Below, in pieces: positions 9,801 through 22,298 of a stretch of DNA of 64,000 nt. Each line of letters begins with the position of its first letter. Position 1 is the stretch's first letter. Below the pieces are notes generated by a model, which was not told where the DNA came from, searched no databases, and saw only the letters and a program-made list of their open reading frames with translations. The DNA is from Xylona heveae TC161 (Eukaryota; Ascomycota; Xylonomycetes; Xylonales; Xylonaceae), in assembly GCF_001619985.1 (NCBI RefSeq), contig NW_017264196.1, positions 806,001 to 870,000 on the forward strand. The letters are read 5' to 3'. Both the position numbers and the translations under genes were made by a program.

Positions 9801-10733
9801 CTACTGCTTTTGCTTTTGAATTTCTTGCACATTTAGTTTCGCCCATTCTTCATAGGACGTGGCCTTCCGGCCAATGAGCCATTCCAGGACATTAGGATTG
9901 CCAGCCAACCGGTGTTCGTTGTAGTAGAGCAGCATCCTCTCCGTAGTATCACGCGTAATATAATCAACTGGGGCATTGCCAAAAAGGAGCTTAAGGAAGC
10001 TCTCAACCGATTCTTCGAAAGATGCCGTTCGAGCGATTTTGACCTCTTTGCCAATGACTTTGCTCAAGATCTTGCCGACTTCGGTGTACGACAATGGTGC
10101 CGTCGAGACGATTGGATATTGTGCGAGAAAATGCTTCTCCCGTTCGTCCAAAACTCGAACAACGGCTTCCGCGAGGTCCCGCAAAGCTATAAAGGAAAAA
10201 GTTGTTTCTGGGTTCCAATGGCACGTGTAAATCGGAGACTCTTGCGAAAGAAGCAGAGGCAGTGGCATCAGATCCATGAAATGGGTAGGCTGAAGGAACG
10301 TATAATCGATGCCGGACTCGATCAGGCGCTCTTCAATGTACCGCTTGCAGTCATGGTTCATCATCTTGCGGATCTGCGTGTTCAAAACAGATGTAAACAC
10401 GAAATGCTTGAGAGTGCCCTCCTTGTAATACTTGGTTGCGCTGTCAATCATGTTATAGCCCATTTCCGTCTCTCGCGGATGGAATGGCGGCCCGACGTGA
10501 AACACAGCGGCAGCGCCATTGAGGATCTTGTCCGTCTCCGTGTAGAGAGCTAGATCGGCTCGCACAACCTCAGCATCGGGATAAGCCTTCTTCAGCCGTG
10601 ACTGGGAGGATTCAGAGTTGACCACTAGACGAAGGCGTTTCCATCTTCCGGCAACCAAAGGCAGAACATGTGATGCCTGACGCCCGCTGGCGCAGGTGAT
10701 GACAAGAAGATCATTCTGATAATCGACAGGCAT
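9801..10733 (-). CDS. NmrA-like NAD(P)-binding protein
   Basis: Single exon, 310 residues from the ATG at 10733 (MPVDYQNDLLVITCASGRQ). The first strand runs into a degenerate dinucleotide-binding loop (ITCASGRQASHVLPL where GxxGxxG is usual). Later features match atypical short-chain dehydrogenase/NmrA folds: VFHVGPPFHPRETE, a Val-Phe-Thr-Ser stretch at the end of a strand (HFVFTSV), the IDYTFLQPTHFMDLMP segment, and a C-terminal substrate domain with TYEEWAKLN. Such proteins are either redox-sensing regulators or small-molecule reductases; no neighbour points to a pathway. An in-frame ATG at 10772 would add 13 residues but is less likely because the fold starts directly after 10733. Confidence 0.85.
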   Translation of the reverse strand: MPVDYQNDLLVITCASGRQASHVLPLVAGRWKRLRLVVNSESSQSRLKKAYPDAEVVRADLALYTETDKILNGAAAVFHVGPPFHPRETEMGYNMIDSATKYYKEGTLKHFVFTSVLNTQIRKMMNHDCKRYIEERLIESGIDYTFLQPTHFMDLMPLPLLLSQESPIYTCHWNPETTFSFIALRDLAEAVVRVLDEREKHFLAQYPIVSTAPLSYTEVGKILSKVIGKEVKIARTASFEESVESFLKLLFGNAPVDYITRDTTERMLLYYNEHRLAGNPNVLEWLIGRKATSYEEWAKLNVQEIQKQKQ

Positions 10734-11718
10734 GGCGGTTAGCAAGGTGATGGGAATGAGTTCAAAAGTCAAGGAAATTTGCTTGGTTGAATGAGGTGTC
10801 TAGAGACCAATTCAGACAGAGTGCTTAATATATTTGAGAATGTGTTACAGAGACATTAGGATTCTGTCTGGTATATTCAGGATATTTCTCGGAGATAGGT
10901 TGAAGTCCGGAGTTAAATACTAACGTCATAGAGCTCGGGCTCCGGAAGACGCGGATGCTGCAGTTGAAATCCTTCAAGGGATATTAGTGCAATGTACCGC
11001 GGTATCAGAATACAGTGTCAGTTTGCAAGAAGGGTACTTGATCTAAGTGGGCTCATACTGGCATGATCAGAGGAGCTGCCCAACCATCTGATGAATACTG
11101 AGATTTTGTGGCAGCATCTTTGGCAGTTTCGTGGCTAGGGCTTACTACTCCGCATGTTTATATTCAGGGACCCCAGGATCTATTAATTACCTGCCTACTT
11201 CGCACTTAGTATAACTAACTAGGGCGGGATTTCAAGTTACGTAACCCCTTTCAGTTAAAGTCGCGGGTAGAGATTATAACCAACCAATGCAAGCACAGTG
11301 ATGGTCAGATGCAAAAGGGAAAAGCTACCGGAGTACGTACCGAATGGGGTGTGGAGAAGCTGTGACGGGGGAAATTTCGCTTAAAGGCCCACTACCGTTT
11401 GTAGCGGTGACGTACTACCCTCGTACGTTTGACTTGGTCGGAGCTCCGGCAGACAGACGTCGTGTTTGTCCTCTCTCATTGCCCGTATTGCTTCCTTTTC
11501 TCATTTGTGGGCGACCGTAGTTTCCCGTATCGGAAAGAGCTCGGTACGAAAGTGTTGGTCCGTTGCTGGGACGAAAGACCTTCCTCTCCTCCGACGTTGA
11601 AGCTTTCTTCCCATCTCTGATCAACCTCATCACATCGCATTGCATCTTGCGTTGCATTCCATTTAATTCCCCCATCACACCTCCTCTCCACTCCCGTCTT
11701 TTCTCTGCAATTGCCATC
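10734..11718. other. Divergent promoter region, NmrA-like / malate dehydrogenase
   Basis: About 1 kb with no convincing coding frame. The stretch near 11600-11718 is pyrimidine-rich, as expected of the 5' leader of a highly expressed fungal gene. Confidence 0.5.
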
Positions 11719-13187
11719 ATGTTCGCCCCTCGTCAGGTGTTCGGCACTTTCCAGCGCCGGGGCTTCTCGGCTTCCGCCCGCCAGGTAAGATTAATCCAAT
11801 TCGGCGGCAATTGGCCGACGCCTTCTTTGCCTCCAGAGGCCCAATTGGCTTCGGCTTCATGCTGCCAATGAAAGAGATATGCGCTGACAAGTGTTGTATA
11901 GGCCTCCAAGGTTGCCGTTCTCGGTGCCGCTGGTGGTATCGGCCAGCCGCTCTCTCTTCTGCTGAAGTTGAACCCCCGTGTCACTCAGCTCGCCCTTTAC
12001 GATATCCGTGGTGGCCCTGGTATGACGAAAATATATTGTTTCCAATTGATTGAATGATTGCGATTCTCATTTTGGATATCCTTCAGGTGTCGCTGCTGAT
12101 ATCAGCCACGTCAACACCAAGAGCACGGTATGAGACAGCGCCAAATCGCTCCTGGACAAGGGAACAAACAAGGCTGATTTGGTCCAGGTTTCCGGCTATG
12201 ACCCCACCCCCTCGGGCCTGAGAGAGGCTCTCAAGGGCTCTGAGCTTGTCCTCATTCCTGCCGGTGTCCCCCGCAAGCCTGGCATGACTCGTGATGGTTT
12301 GACACCCTCATCCACTCCCAGCGCCACAGCCGCTTCGGAGAACGTACCCAGGCGTTAATCATAATTCCAGACCTTTTCAACACCAACGCCTCGATTGTCC
12401 GCGACTTGGCCAAGGCTGCCGCTGAGGCTTCCCCTGATGCCAACATCCTCATCATTTCCAACCCCGTAGGTCGCCGGTTGTTCAGAAAATCCAACTGGAC
12501 CGCCATCCCGTTAACGCTCCATTTATAGGTGAACTCGACTGTTCCCATCACCGCCGAGGTTTTCAAGGCCGCCGGTGTCTACAACCCCCGCAGACTCTTC
12601 GGTGTCACCACCCTTGACGTTGTCCGTGCTTCCCGTTTCCTCTCCCAGGTCAAGAACACCGACCCCGCCAACGAGAACGTTCCCGTCGTCGGTGGCCACT
12701 CTGGTGTCACCATTGTCCCTCTTCTCTCCCAGTCGAATGGTGCCGACCTCTCTGGTCAGACCTACGAGGACTACGTCAAGCGCGTGCAATTCGGTGGTGA
12801 CGAGGTCGTCAAGGCCAAGGATGGCGCTGGATCCGCCACCCTCTCCATGGCCATGGCTGGTGCCCGTTTCGCCGAGAGCTTGCTGAAGGCTTCCCAGGGT
12901 GTCAAGGGTGTCATTGAGCCCACCTTTGTTGATAGCCCTCTGTACAAGGACCAGGGTGTGGACTACTTCGCCTCCAACGTTGAGCTCGGCCCCAACGGTG
13001 TTGAGAAGATCTACCCCGTCGGCAAGGTCACTGAGCACGAGCAGAAGCTCATTGACACCTGCTTGGTCGACTTGAAGAAGAACATCCAGAAGGGTAAGCA
13101 GAGTTCTATCTCCTATCAATCTGTCTTCTTGTGTACTAATTCTTTTTTCCCCCTTTAGGTGTCGACTTCGTCAAGCAGAACCCTTAA
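11719..13187 (+). CDS. mdhA: Mitochondrial malate dehydrogenase
   Basis: NAD-dependent oxidation of malate to oxaloacetate in the TCA cycle. Seven exons (11719-11784, 11902-12019, 12087-12127, 12188-12296, 12371-12465, 12529-13093, 13159-13187) total 340 residues, the usual length. The first exon is an Arg/Ser presequence ([20 protein letters not shown]). The NAD fold begins [19 protein letters not shown] (GAAGGIG at residues 30-36). The substrate arginine loop is [11 protein letters not shown], followed by SNPVNSTVPI and the catalytic His in [14 protein letters not shown]. The C-terminus is GVDFVKQNP. Codon use is strongly biased toward C-ending codons, suggesting high expression. The many introns near the 5' end are typical of this gene in Aspergillus relatives. 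Confidence 0.97.
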
Positions 13188-13711
13188 ATGTATACCCCTC
13201 TGGAGCAGACGGAGAGGATAGGAATATAAGTAAATTGACCTTAGAGCAATGTGATGATCATAAGTCTATCTAGTAACGTGTAAACTTGATTGTGAAGAGC
13301 ATCGTCATGTCGTGATCACAAAACACGTGGATGCGAGTGACCTGGAGATGAATTTTACCATTTAAAGCACTCCAATGACTTGTCTTTCTCCCTGAATTCT
13401 CAATGCGCGTCATGCAGCATGCCCACGTATTAGCGTAATATGACCGCTCTTTATCCGGTTGTCCCCCAATATTGTATAAATAAAAACTTTACTCGACGCC
13501 CAAGAGGTCACACATCATACCAGTACCAACATCAGCATCAATTGAATGCGTCAATCCCATGACTCGTCTTCAACCAAGGCAGTTGACTCCCGCCATGACT
13601 TTTGCCTCATGGATCATGGATCATGGATCCTGTCTATTCTGATCCGTTCTGTTCTTGATTCCGTTCTGTTTCTGTCGGGCAATCTCTGGCTCTACGTCAT
13701 TAGATAGAACT

Positions 13712-13728
13712 CCCCCCCCCCCCCCCCC
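13712..13728. repeat. Homopolymer C17 tract
   Basis: Seventeen consecutive C residues followed directly by a T-rich block (TTTTTATTT-type). Length may be subject to sequencing error. Confidence 0.9.
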
Positions 13729-13907
13729 TTTTTCTTTTATTATTTTTATTTTTATTTTCATTTTCATTTCTTTTTTTGGGAGGAGGGAGGGGAAAAGGGG
13801 ATATACAGCACATATGATCTGCATTACATATGCCGATATGCCGCCGTCAGGGCTATTGCTCTGAGCAAGGTACTTACAGCTGCTCATTTGTGTACGTCAG
13901 GAATAGA

Positions 13908-13949
13908 CGACCAGAAGACCAGAGGACCAGAGGACCAGAGGACCAGAGG
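13908..13949. repeat. Tandem 8-bp repeat (GACCAGAG-type)
   Basis: About five imperfect consecutive copies of GACCAGAG/GACCAGAA. A related GTCTGGTC-type stretch (inverse orientation) lies near 14195-14210. No coding role seen. Confidence 0.8.
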
Positions 13950-15091
13950 CGAGGAAGAGAGGAGGGAAGGCATGACCCAACACGGTGCTTTTAAGAATTG
14001 AGTGCATACACTTATGTTTGAACATGTTCGTGAGAAAGAATAGTTGTACATTTAATTATGAGAATTCCGGAACTACGAGAAGAGAGAAAGAAAAAATAAA
14101 ATTAAATAAATAAATAAAATAAAATTTAAAATAAAGACAAAAGACCAAATATGTCACTCCGGTGATCATAGCGGTGGGAAAGTTAGTATCGCTGGTCGTC
14201 TGGTCGTCTGGGACTAGCTGGTAAAGCCAGATTTGGTAGGTACTCTTCACGGCATGCACATGTGCACACATATACCAAAAACAGAGAGAAAAAAAAAAAA
14301 GAAAGGGGAAAAGGAAGGGAGAAAAGAAAAAAGGTTGGCGTCAAGAGAGAGGTGCCTTTCCAATGGGGTAAAATGGGGTTCAGTCTATCGTACCTGCCGT
14401 TGAGAGTTGAAAAAATCAGATGTTTCGCGGCTTGCCCGATTTGGCGTTTCGCCTGTGCTCCTTCCGTATACTGAATTTGTCTGTTGCCAGATTGCCAATA
14501 ATCTTGTTTTGGTCAAATGCGGTCTAGCTTGAAACTGCGTCGAAGGGGACCAGACTTTGATGAGCATTAAATGAAATGGTTTAGAGAGGAAGAAAATCGT
14601 GTAATAACAGGGAAAGAAAAGGGAAAAGAAAAGGGAAAAGGAAAAAAGACAGAGTTGCCCAATTCAGCGTGGTGTTGAGACCACATGACATACCAAAAAG
14701 CCAGTCAGTATGATGTGTAAAAGACTTTGCACTCACCACGTATTTTGGCGGTTTGGAAGTTCTGTTGGAAAAAGGTCTAGTAGATTATATCTCCAATGAA
14801 GACGAGGCTTACCAGACCGGATGTGTATATCTTCATCCAGAATAATGGCGGAATGGGACAGAAGAGGAGTAGAAAACGCCTTTTGCCTTCGTGATGCCAC
14901 GTTGTGGACGCAAAGCCGCATATTGAGAGACTTACAACTATAAATATGACAACCTGCTCCCGTCCATCCCTTTCTCTTACTTTTTTATCAGAGAGTATTT
15001 AAAAAAGTGAACAATTTTAGTGGGTTTTTGTGGCTAAAGCGGCTTCAAGGATACAATTTAGATCAAAGGTTCCGGAGAGCATATTGTGCCA

Positions 15092-15923
15092 ATGTCGTAC
15101 TCCAAGATAAACAAGAAAGGATGTGGAATGTCGAGATTATTCAGGCAGACTCCACCGGCTGACCAAGACGAAGATGAACGTTTATTAGCGGATGATCTTG
15201 AGATGCTGCCAACATGGGAGGAATTAAACATCCAAAGATTGCAAACAAATAGACCAACCTTGGTACCCGCGCGAAGAAATGCCGCTTCCGCTATTGCACA
15301 ACGACCGCAATCCGCTGAGGTTCGGCAAGCGTCAGATGTGGGAAGATGGACAAACGTATCATCATCATCTGCCGCTGCGGAAGAAGAATACTTCTTGGAA
15401 GAATTAGATGAAATAGATCTTTTGCCGACGTATGAGGAAGCGTGCTTTTCGAAGAAAGGAGAGAAGAAAGTAAACGTGACAGAGGTTCAGTCACAACGGT
15501 TGGGAGAGCATGAAGAGGGACCAGCCAAGTCCACAACCAGTTTCCCTATGGCCAGCCGTCGTAGTAACAACGGCATGGGGAACGTCGGCTCCTTGGACGG
15601 CCAAATAGATAGATACCGATCCACGGAACCACCCCGCTCCGGTGAGAATGATATCTGCCTGGAAATGATAACAGATACTGACTCTATTAGGATCCACGGA
15701 GAGACCGGCGCCGACTTCTGCCTCTCGACCAAACGGCGCCGGCGGCCGCGGTACTCCTGAGAGCTTGAGCGGGAACAGGGGACCTCTCACTGATCCTTAC
15801 ATGGATGAGTTGAGTTTGGAAGCGTATCTGGACCCGGGTCGCCACCCAAAAGACCTCCAGAATTTAGAGGCTCATTTTCGCTGGCTAAAGAGGGAACTCG
15901 AAAATTTTCTGGAGAAGAAATAA
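15092..15923 (+). CDS. Hypothetical acidic protein with repeated LPT(W/Y)EE motifs
   Basis: Two exons, 15092-15641 and 15691-15923, give 260 residues. The 49-nt intron has a GTGAGA donor, a TACTGAC branch site and a TAG acceptor; reading through it would end at a stop soon after, whereas splicing opens into a well-formed helical C-terminus (DPGRHPKDLQNLEAHFRWLK then RELENFLEKK). The N-terminal half contains two related segments, LEMLPTWEELN (residues 36-46) and IDLLPTYEEAC (about 108-118), each in an acidic context. LPxY resembles PY motifs bound by WW domains of Nedd4/Rsp5 ubiquitin ligases, and PTYEEA recalls tails of arrestin-related adaptors, but no arrestin fold is present. The middle is Ser/Gly/Arg-rich and probably disordered. 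Family not recognised. Confidence 0.7.
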
Positions 15924-18900
15924 TCGAAAAGTTACCCGGAAGTTGTATTGGACAATAGGAAGCAGATCTTTGAACATTGGGAATGTATGGCTCATTGGAA
16001 TTGAAACAATATGCGATAAAAGAAAATCTGTACGAAAATGATATTGATTTTGGCTTCATGCGTTGTTCAGTGCTGTCGAGTGAGTGCTATTGTGCCGCGC
16101 AATACACGCTTTAGCAAAAGGGATATGCCTGCTCTTTCGAAATTGATTGGATGTGGTTCTCTGATACATGATCGCGTCAATCAGCGACCAATGTGCGTGA
16201 ATGCTATACTGCACCTTGTCAGCTAGGATTGTTTCCTGAAAGTTTTCCCAGAGAGTTTCGTTCCCAGAAGTCCAGAGATCCTGGTTCGTTCAACCCCGCG
16301 ACGAGGATCTTTGACCGATGCATTGTGCTGTACAAGAGCTTGCATTTTTGTTTGAGATAAATGCCGCTCTCGATAACCGCGGGTGTGAATCCTACTAGAT
16401 GATTTGTCGACCATACCATTGGGCCTTTAAGCTCAAGATGCTGCATGTTGCAGCACTGTTCGGCGTTGAGCTCCGCTACTCCGACATAACGCGTCCAGTT
16501 GAGCGAATAGGAACCAATAACGTAAGAGCACTTAAACTTGACTCCTCCTTTCTCTGAAAGTCTATCGACCCTGAACCAAGCAGCCATCTACGTACGTAAG
16601 TAGGTAGGGATCTCCTAGATTGAAAGTGGCCGCATAGGAGTGACCTTGGCTCCCGGCTACGCCGCAGCCGCGCAGCGAGTAGGCCAAGCGGAGCTGCAGA
16701 GCTAAGCAAAAGCGCAACAAGCACGAGCACCAGACAAGTAGATCAGCGGGCGCTATCATACCATCAGTAATAGAGCAGAACGCTATAGCTAACGTAAGTC
16801 AGTTTTAAGTTTCTTTTGAGGCCGCTCGCACAGACAAGAGTCCCTGAACTAAACCCAGCCCATACGGAACTTGCTGCTTGATGCTCTTTAGGGTGTCCAT
16901 GTTTTCATGCCGGACATGCCGAAAGGCACAATGATGAATAGCAAATATACTTTGAGGCAAGACGATTTTGACCGAATGATAAAATAAAATGGTAAGAGAA
17001 CAGAGCGCAGTCGTAATTAAGCGACGTTATTAGTTGCTCACCACTGACTGCATTTGCCGGATGTAAAAGGATCGATCCTTGTCTGCTTACCTAGGTGTTT
17101 GTTCAAAGGCAGACCCAATTTTCAATTGTCAATTCTCGTAATTGACAAATATATAGGCGCCTTATCTAGCTCAGCAGCTTATGATACTATTATCATAGCA
17201 TTTCAAGTGAATGATTACGCCGTAAGAACGTACAGCTGTGAAGAGGCTGGGTAGGAGATGTTGATCCCAAGGTTCTAAAGGTGGTGTCATGGTTTGCTAG
17301 GAAGGAGAAAAGATTATTGATTGCCGTAGAATAAATTAGAGGATGATGTTTCATTCGATGACAAGAGTCATGCTGGAACCTCGGCTTTCTCACCGAACCT
17401 CGACTGAGTCAAGCTTCTCTTTCCCACAATCAAGCAGCAATCAATTCAGTGGGGCCGTATTGCAGATGCCACGGCTGATCCCGACGCTCACTGGTCCTTG
17501 TCAGTGGTAGACAAAGCAAAAGGCAACAGCTCCCAGCATAGGGGCAAAGTTTGTCCTGACCCTGTCCAGGCCGTGCCCCTCTTCAGTATTTCTTTTTCTC
17601 CACGAGGCTTGCGGCGAAGATCAAGTTACATAGCGGGGAAAGGAAACAATTTCCCTCTGAAGCGAAGTAAAATTCGTGCTTTCCGGGAGTATCACGCGTA
17701 TATTGTAAGGCACAGGGTACAGTCATTGGAACGGGCTTCTCCACATGTTGATATGCCAGGTCACTGGACGCCTGGCATAAGAAGGATGAGGAGGAGTACG
17801 AGGGAAGACGTGATCAAGGTATTGTGTCCAGAAGAGCGCCATCTGTGGGCGGCACATATACCTGAACAAGCGAGGCCAGATCGGAGATCGAGAGATTGAT
17901 CGAGGCCTTTGCCAAAGTTTTCAAGAAGTATGCGATTGGGAAGGGAAGGGGGGGGAAACAGCATCAAGGATACATGTAGTGGAGCCGAGAATACAGGGAC
18001 GAGTATTCTGCAATAGGAAATCGCGCATCTCGAGAACGGAGGATGAGGGGAAACAAAGGGCGTAGTAGGGTTTTGAGAGATACCCCAGCGCGGTCCAAAT
18101 TGGTCGAAGAGGACCTAGTTGACACTGAACAAAAGACATTGTTCTCCGCGGCATGGCTCTCAAAGGGGCCGAAGAGAAGTTGAGTAAGTTTTGCCCGACA
18201 TGAACCCCGGCCGGGAGAGAAAGGAGGATGGAAAGAAGAGGTTGGTCAGATGTCGTGTGGCTGAATGATTTCCTGGGGAGGGAAGATTCCATCTTGCGAT
18301 TGGAGTTGAATTGAGCAACGATGTTCCAGGAAGGGGAGCCCGGAGGATGAACGAATTAAAAGCACAGAAAATCAACCGAAACAAAACCATGTATATTGTT
18401 GACTCAAGGGTGGGAACCACAATCAATGTCCTTATGAATTGTGGTTTAGGGCCCAGCACACCGGAATTTGGCAGTATCAAGTGACCACAGAACCATGGGC
18501 AGATGAGTGCGTGTCCTTGACCCAGTTGACCTGCCTAATCGGCGTGACTGCGCGCTTTGGTCCATCTACCGCACTATAACCTTTCGTCGTGCCCTGGACA
18601 GGCGGCTTGACCCCGACTCCTTTCCTGGACAGGCTTCACTTGACCAGGGGAAGTATTGAGCACATGCTGCTCCGATATGTGTCTCCCTTTGCGTGATGGT
18701 AGCGTCCAAGACCCGACAAGCAATATATTCTTCCCATAAAACGATTCCTAGACTGCCTAGGTTCGTATAAACGAAGAAAGAAGACTGGCGGATAGGCGTT
18801 ACCATGCAGGGCGGATGTGCAGAAGCGCGAGAGTGAGAGACAGTCCAGTCTCCACTATCTTGTCCGTCGAGCGAATGATGATGAGCCTTAATCCTGCAGA

Positions 18901-20897
18901 ACGCACCTTTGCACTAGTTGTGGTGATGGTTGAACTGGAGCAAGTCAATTGACGTGGGGCCCCAGTTAAGCTTTAGTGTCTCGGTCGCTACAGCACTCTT
19001 TCTGTCTTGGCACTGCGCTTCTTGAAAGGCCCCACCGCTCGTTGGCAGTCCCCTTTGGTATGACCAGTCAGTGAAAATAAATTGCCTGCATAAAATTATC
19101 TAATACACACTGTAAAAATTGCAGCAGCATGATTTTCACTGTAATGCTTCGTTTTCATAGTGCTGGATCCCTGCAGATCCTGATACACTACGTGTTGCTG
19201 TATATCCCGTTGTGTTCACTATAACTATTCCCCGAACGGGAGGGAGAGCGCCGAGATGGTTCAGGGACCAAAACAAGCCACCGACGCGGCAATGCGGCAA
19301 AGACGCATCTTCTCACGAATCAACGCAGCGGTATAAGGCACTCAGTGTATATCGCACATATTTTGTTTCGCCATAAAATCGCACGCATCCGGGTCGATTA
19401 TACACAGTAAGCATAGCGTACACGGTGCATGTACGTACCATATATATTGCGGCTTTCGCTCCGGGGATACGTTTAGAGAACCCGTTCGGCCGACCCATTT
19501 TGCGGCCAACGAACAAGGAATAAATGGGAAAAGGAAAAGGGAAACGAAAAGGCAGCAGGCATAGCCGACAATGTCATTGGCACTGTACGTAATTGCACAT
19601 GTACTGGGCGCTTCACGAGGCCAGTTTCAATCTCCAATCTCTGCCGTCCCCGCTCCCGACGCTCCATATCCCTGCTTTCGTACCGTGGTAGAGATGGATG
19701 ACAAGTTCAACTCCCAGGCGGCCAGTTTCTCGGCCGTGTTTGCTCACCGAATCCCCCTCCTTCCCCTGCTCAATAAGCCCTGCAAACCTGCTCTCTTTTC
19801 GCAGTCTCCGAACATGTGGTCCCGCCGTTCCTTGTTGAGCTGGATCCAATAAGATATGGAGAATTGTGTCAAATTGTGAAAGTGGTCTTATGGAGCTGGG
19901 GGTGAACCGCCAAGCGCTGCCGGCCGCAACAACGAATGCTGCCTGCCCAGCTGGATGACGAGAGAAAGAGTATTATGCCGCTGCACAAAAATGGTCAGGA
20001 TCAGCGATGCAGCCTGGTCTACGCTAGCCGCTGTTTACCTTGGTCCTCGCTCCGTTTTGGGTTGCAGTGTTTTGCTGCACAATCCATGGCATATTCCTCA
20101 TGTGCATGTGTACAATGGTTCGATGGGCGCGACAAAGTTGATTGCTGCGTCTCAACGCTCGTTTTGAAAGGTGAACTAGGCGCTGCATCTTTCCATCGGC
20201 AAATTGAAAGGTATGGTGCTCTGCATTTGGGCTTTCGCCACGAAGCCACACAGATCAGGCTCTGAAGCTCGGGACAAGAAGTATGAGCAGAACAAGGGCC
20301 AGGACCAGGGGCATCAGAGCGAACAAGCTTCACAAAGAACCATGTTCTCCGATAAGCACCGCAGACCGTTGCGGCGTGGCGATTAAATCCTCCGGATGGG
20401 GGGTCGAGTATTTGCAGCCAGGCAGCCAACAGGCTGCGATGCAAGAGGGTACTTGTCGATGCCGTGTTACCAATCCCATCCGCCACGCTGCGCCAATGAG
20501 CTTTCCAAATTGCCGGCCGTTTGGTATTCATTCTGCATCCGCGCAGGCCTGCAGGCCTGACCTGATCACTATCAATGAGGTCCCGAAGGATATGAAGCCT
20601 GTCTCTCCTCATTCAACTGCCTGTTTCTGACACGCACTGCCTTCTGCCTCGAGAACGACTGCTAGACTTGAAAAGCCTCACAATACTGTCCTGCACTTGT
20701 TCTTTTCTAAACAAGCGTTTGTCATCATCTTTTGCACATTTCCAAAAATTGGCAGTCTTTCAATTACCTTTCTTCAATCGTTGACGACTGAAATCTTCAC
20801 CGAAGAAGATAATCCCAATTCAACTTCTTTCATATCTCCTACACGATTTCCCACGGGACGCCCTTCTTCTATCGCTAGATAGGAAAACAACAAAGTC
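15924..20897. other. 5-kb gene-poor region
   Basis: Several open frames of 60-197 codons occur on both strands, but none has recognisable motifs, splice continuity or codon pattern of a gene. The most protein-like is a minus-strand frame at 16587-16219 (122 codons, starting MAAWFRVDRLSEKGGVKF). The final few hundred bases, pyrimidine-rich, look like promoter and leader of the gene at 20898. Confidence 0.5.
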
Positions 20898-21413
20898 ATG
20901 GCCAACGTGCAGTGTGCGACTCGGGACCAAGTACCGGGGGTGGAAAAGTCCGCTGTCTCAACGGCCTCGACAGTCACTAAATCTCCATCTCAGCGGAGCT
21001 CCAGCAATGGTAGCAAGAAGATTGTCAACTTTATTCGCGGCATCGGGAGAAGTTCATCAAAAGCTTCAAACAAGGATAAACACCCGGCCGAAGTGTCACC
21101 AACATTGACAGAAGCTTCCATGAACAGCTCAAGCACCGATAGCAACTCCACCAGTGGCAGCAACAAAAAGCTGCGTCGAAGCCGCGTTCTCAATGGGCCA
21201 GCCATAGTCGGTCGATCAGGCAGCTTTCAGTCGGCAAAGACGATAACCCACCCTTTGGATATAGTGCCGGCCAGTCAGACCGTCACACCTGAGCAGAGGC
21301 AGTATGCCACCTTTGCACAGTTTCCGCGCCGTCGACATGACGAGTCCGAAGAAGACAGCGAAGACGACTGGTACGAACGCAATCCCCGTGAGAGGGCGTG
21401 GATGGAAATGTGA
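20898..21413 (+). CDS. Hypothetical disordered Ser-rich protein (171 aa)
   Basis: Single exon starting at an ATG after a pyrimidine-rich leader. The sequence is Ser/Thr/Lys-rich with low hydrophobicity. Recognisable pieces are a basic helix-like segment KKIVNFIRGIGRSSSKASNK, a Ser/Thr/Asn run, an Arg-rich stretch KKLRRSRVLNGP, and an acidic C-terminus HDESEEDSEDDWYERNPRER ending in WMEM. There is no signal peptide or membrane segment. I do not recognise a family; the composition suggests a phosphorylated, intrinsically disordered regulatory or adaptor protein. The large gene-poor stretch upstream suggests a complex promoter or long leader. Confidence 0.6.
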   Translation: MANVQCATRDQVPGVEKSAVSTASTVTKSPSQRSSSNGSKKIVNFIRGIGRSSSKASNKDKHPAEVSPTLTEASMNSSSTDSNSTSGSNKKLRRSRVLNGPAIVGRSGSFQSAKTITHPLDIVPASQTVTPEQRQYATFAQFPRRRHDESEEDSEDDWYERNPRERAWMEM

Positions 21414-22260
21414 CGCCCCAATGATCCGCACGCAACGGTGTATGAGCAACGCATTATTCCCCCCTAAGGCCTTAATCCCTTTAGCTTCCAACGCACCTTT
21501 TCCCAAGTTATTCGGAACGTTCTGAATGAGCTTCCAAGTTAGTCGTTTTCGAACACAGTTGCAAACTTTCATGGTAGAGGCGTTAGGGTTTGCACTTGAA
21601 CACGACTAGCTGAATCAGGTCCTGCTCCATGATGCCTACGCTTCCATAGGTAGACACTTATTCCTCGCTCAAAGTTTGAGACAAGAGCTGGCCGATGGAG
21701 GTACCTTGCCTCGAACGAGTTGATACCAAGCACCAATGATGGCTGGTTTGATTACTTTATATCCCTGGTCACGCAGACTTGGGTGAGCCAGGACGTATCA
21801 GCAACCCAACCTCTACTCCGCCATCAAAAGCTGCGATGTAATCGTTGCTTTCGGACCTCTAGCACGCTCGAATTGCGCTATCAGCTGTCACGCTACCTGT
21901 TATAAATTAGTATCAAGCCATCGTCATCAAGGAGACATCTGCTGCGGGTTACCTACTTCTTCGCTTTTTGCTTCTTTCCTTTTCTTCATTGCTCCATTTT
22001 AAATCATTCTGGCGGTTCCTTGTGTTATACCATTTTGTTTAATAGATTCCATCTGGGTAGGCAAATAAAAAAGATGTGCCTTCAACTCTCAAGCCCGCCC
22101 ACCATATCAACACTTTCATCGTGTTTGTCAGTAGATGGCTTTCTTAAAGTGCTTTGAGGTGTTGCAAGATGCCGCGAGGTGTAAAAGCTGTCGAAGTTGT
22201 CCAAGGTTTCGCCCACGCCCAAAGTGCCGAAAAAAGTTAAAAGTATTGATCGTGATGGCC

Positions 22261-22298
22261 GTATGTTGTATGTTGTATGCTGTATGCTGTATGCTGTA
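22261..22298. repeat. Tandem 7-bp repeat (GTATGYT)
   Basis: About five head-to-tail copies of GTATGTT/GTATGCT. Confidence 0.85.

Larger units (their letters stand above)
13188..15091. other. Gene-poor spacer with low-complexity tracts
   Basis: About 1.9 kb with no credible gene. It contains a C17 run, polypyrimidine and A/G-rich blocks and a short tandem repeat (listed separately). Confidence 0.6.

Noticed and set aside
13908-13949. Short tandem array that could suggest a CRISPR-like structure
   Set aside because: Directly abutting 8-bp units without spacers in a eukaryotic genome; an ordinary minisatellite.
17498-17899. 133-codon plus-strand frame
   Set aside because: Arg-rich random-looking composition, no motif, no conservation clue.
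20019-20612. 197-codon minus-strand open frame
   Set aside because: Arg/Cys/Trp-rich translation of GC-rich promoter DNA, no family features, no splice partners; overlaps other random frames on the opposite strand.
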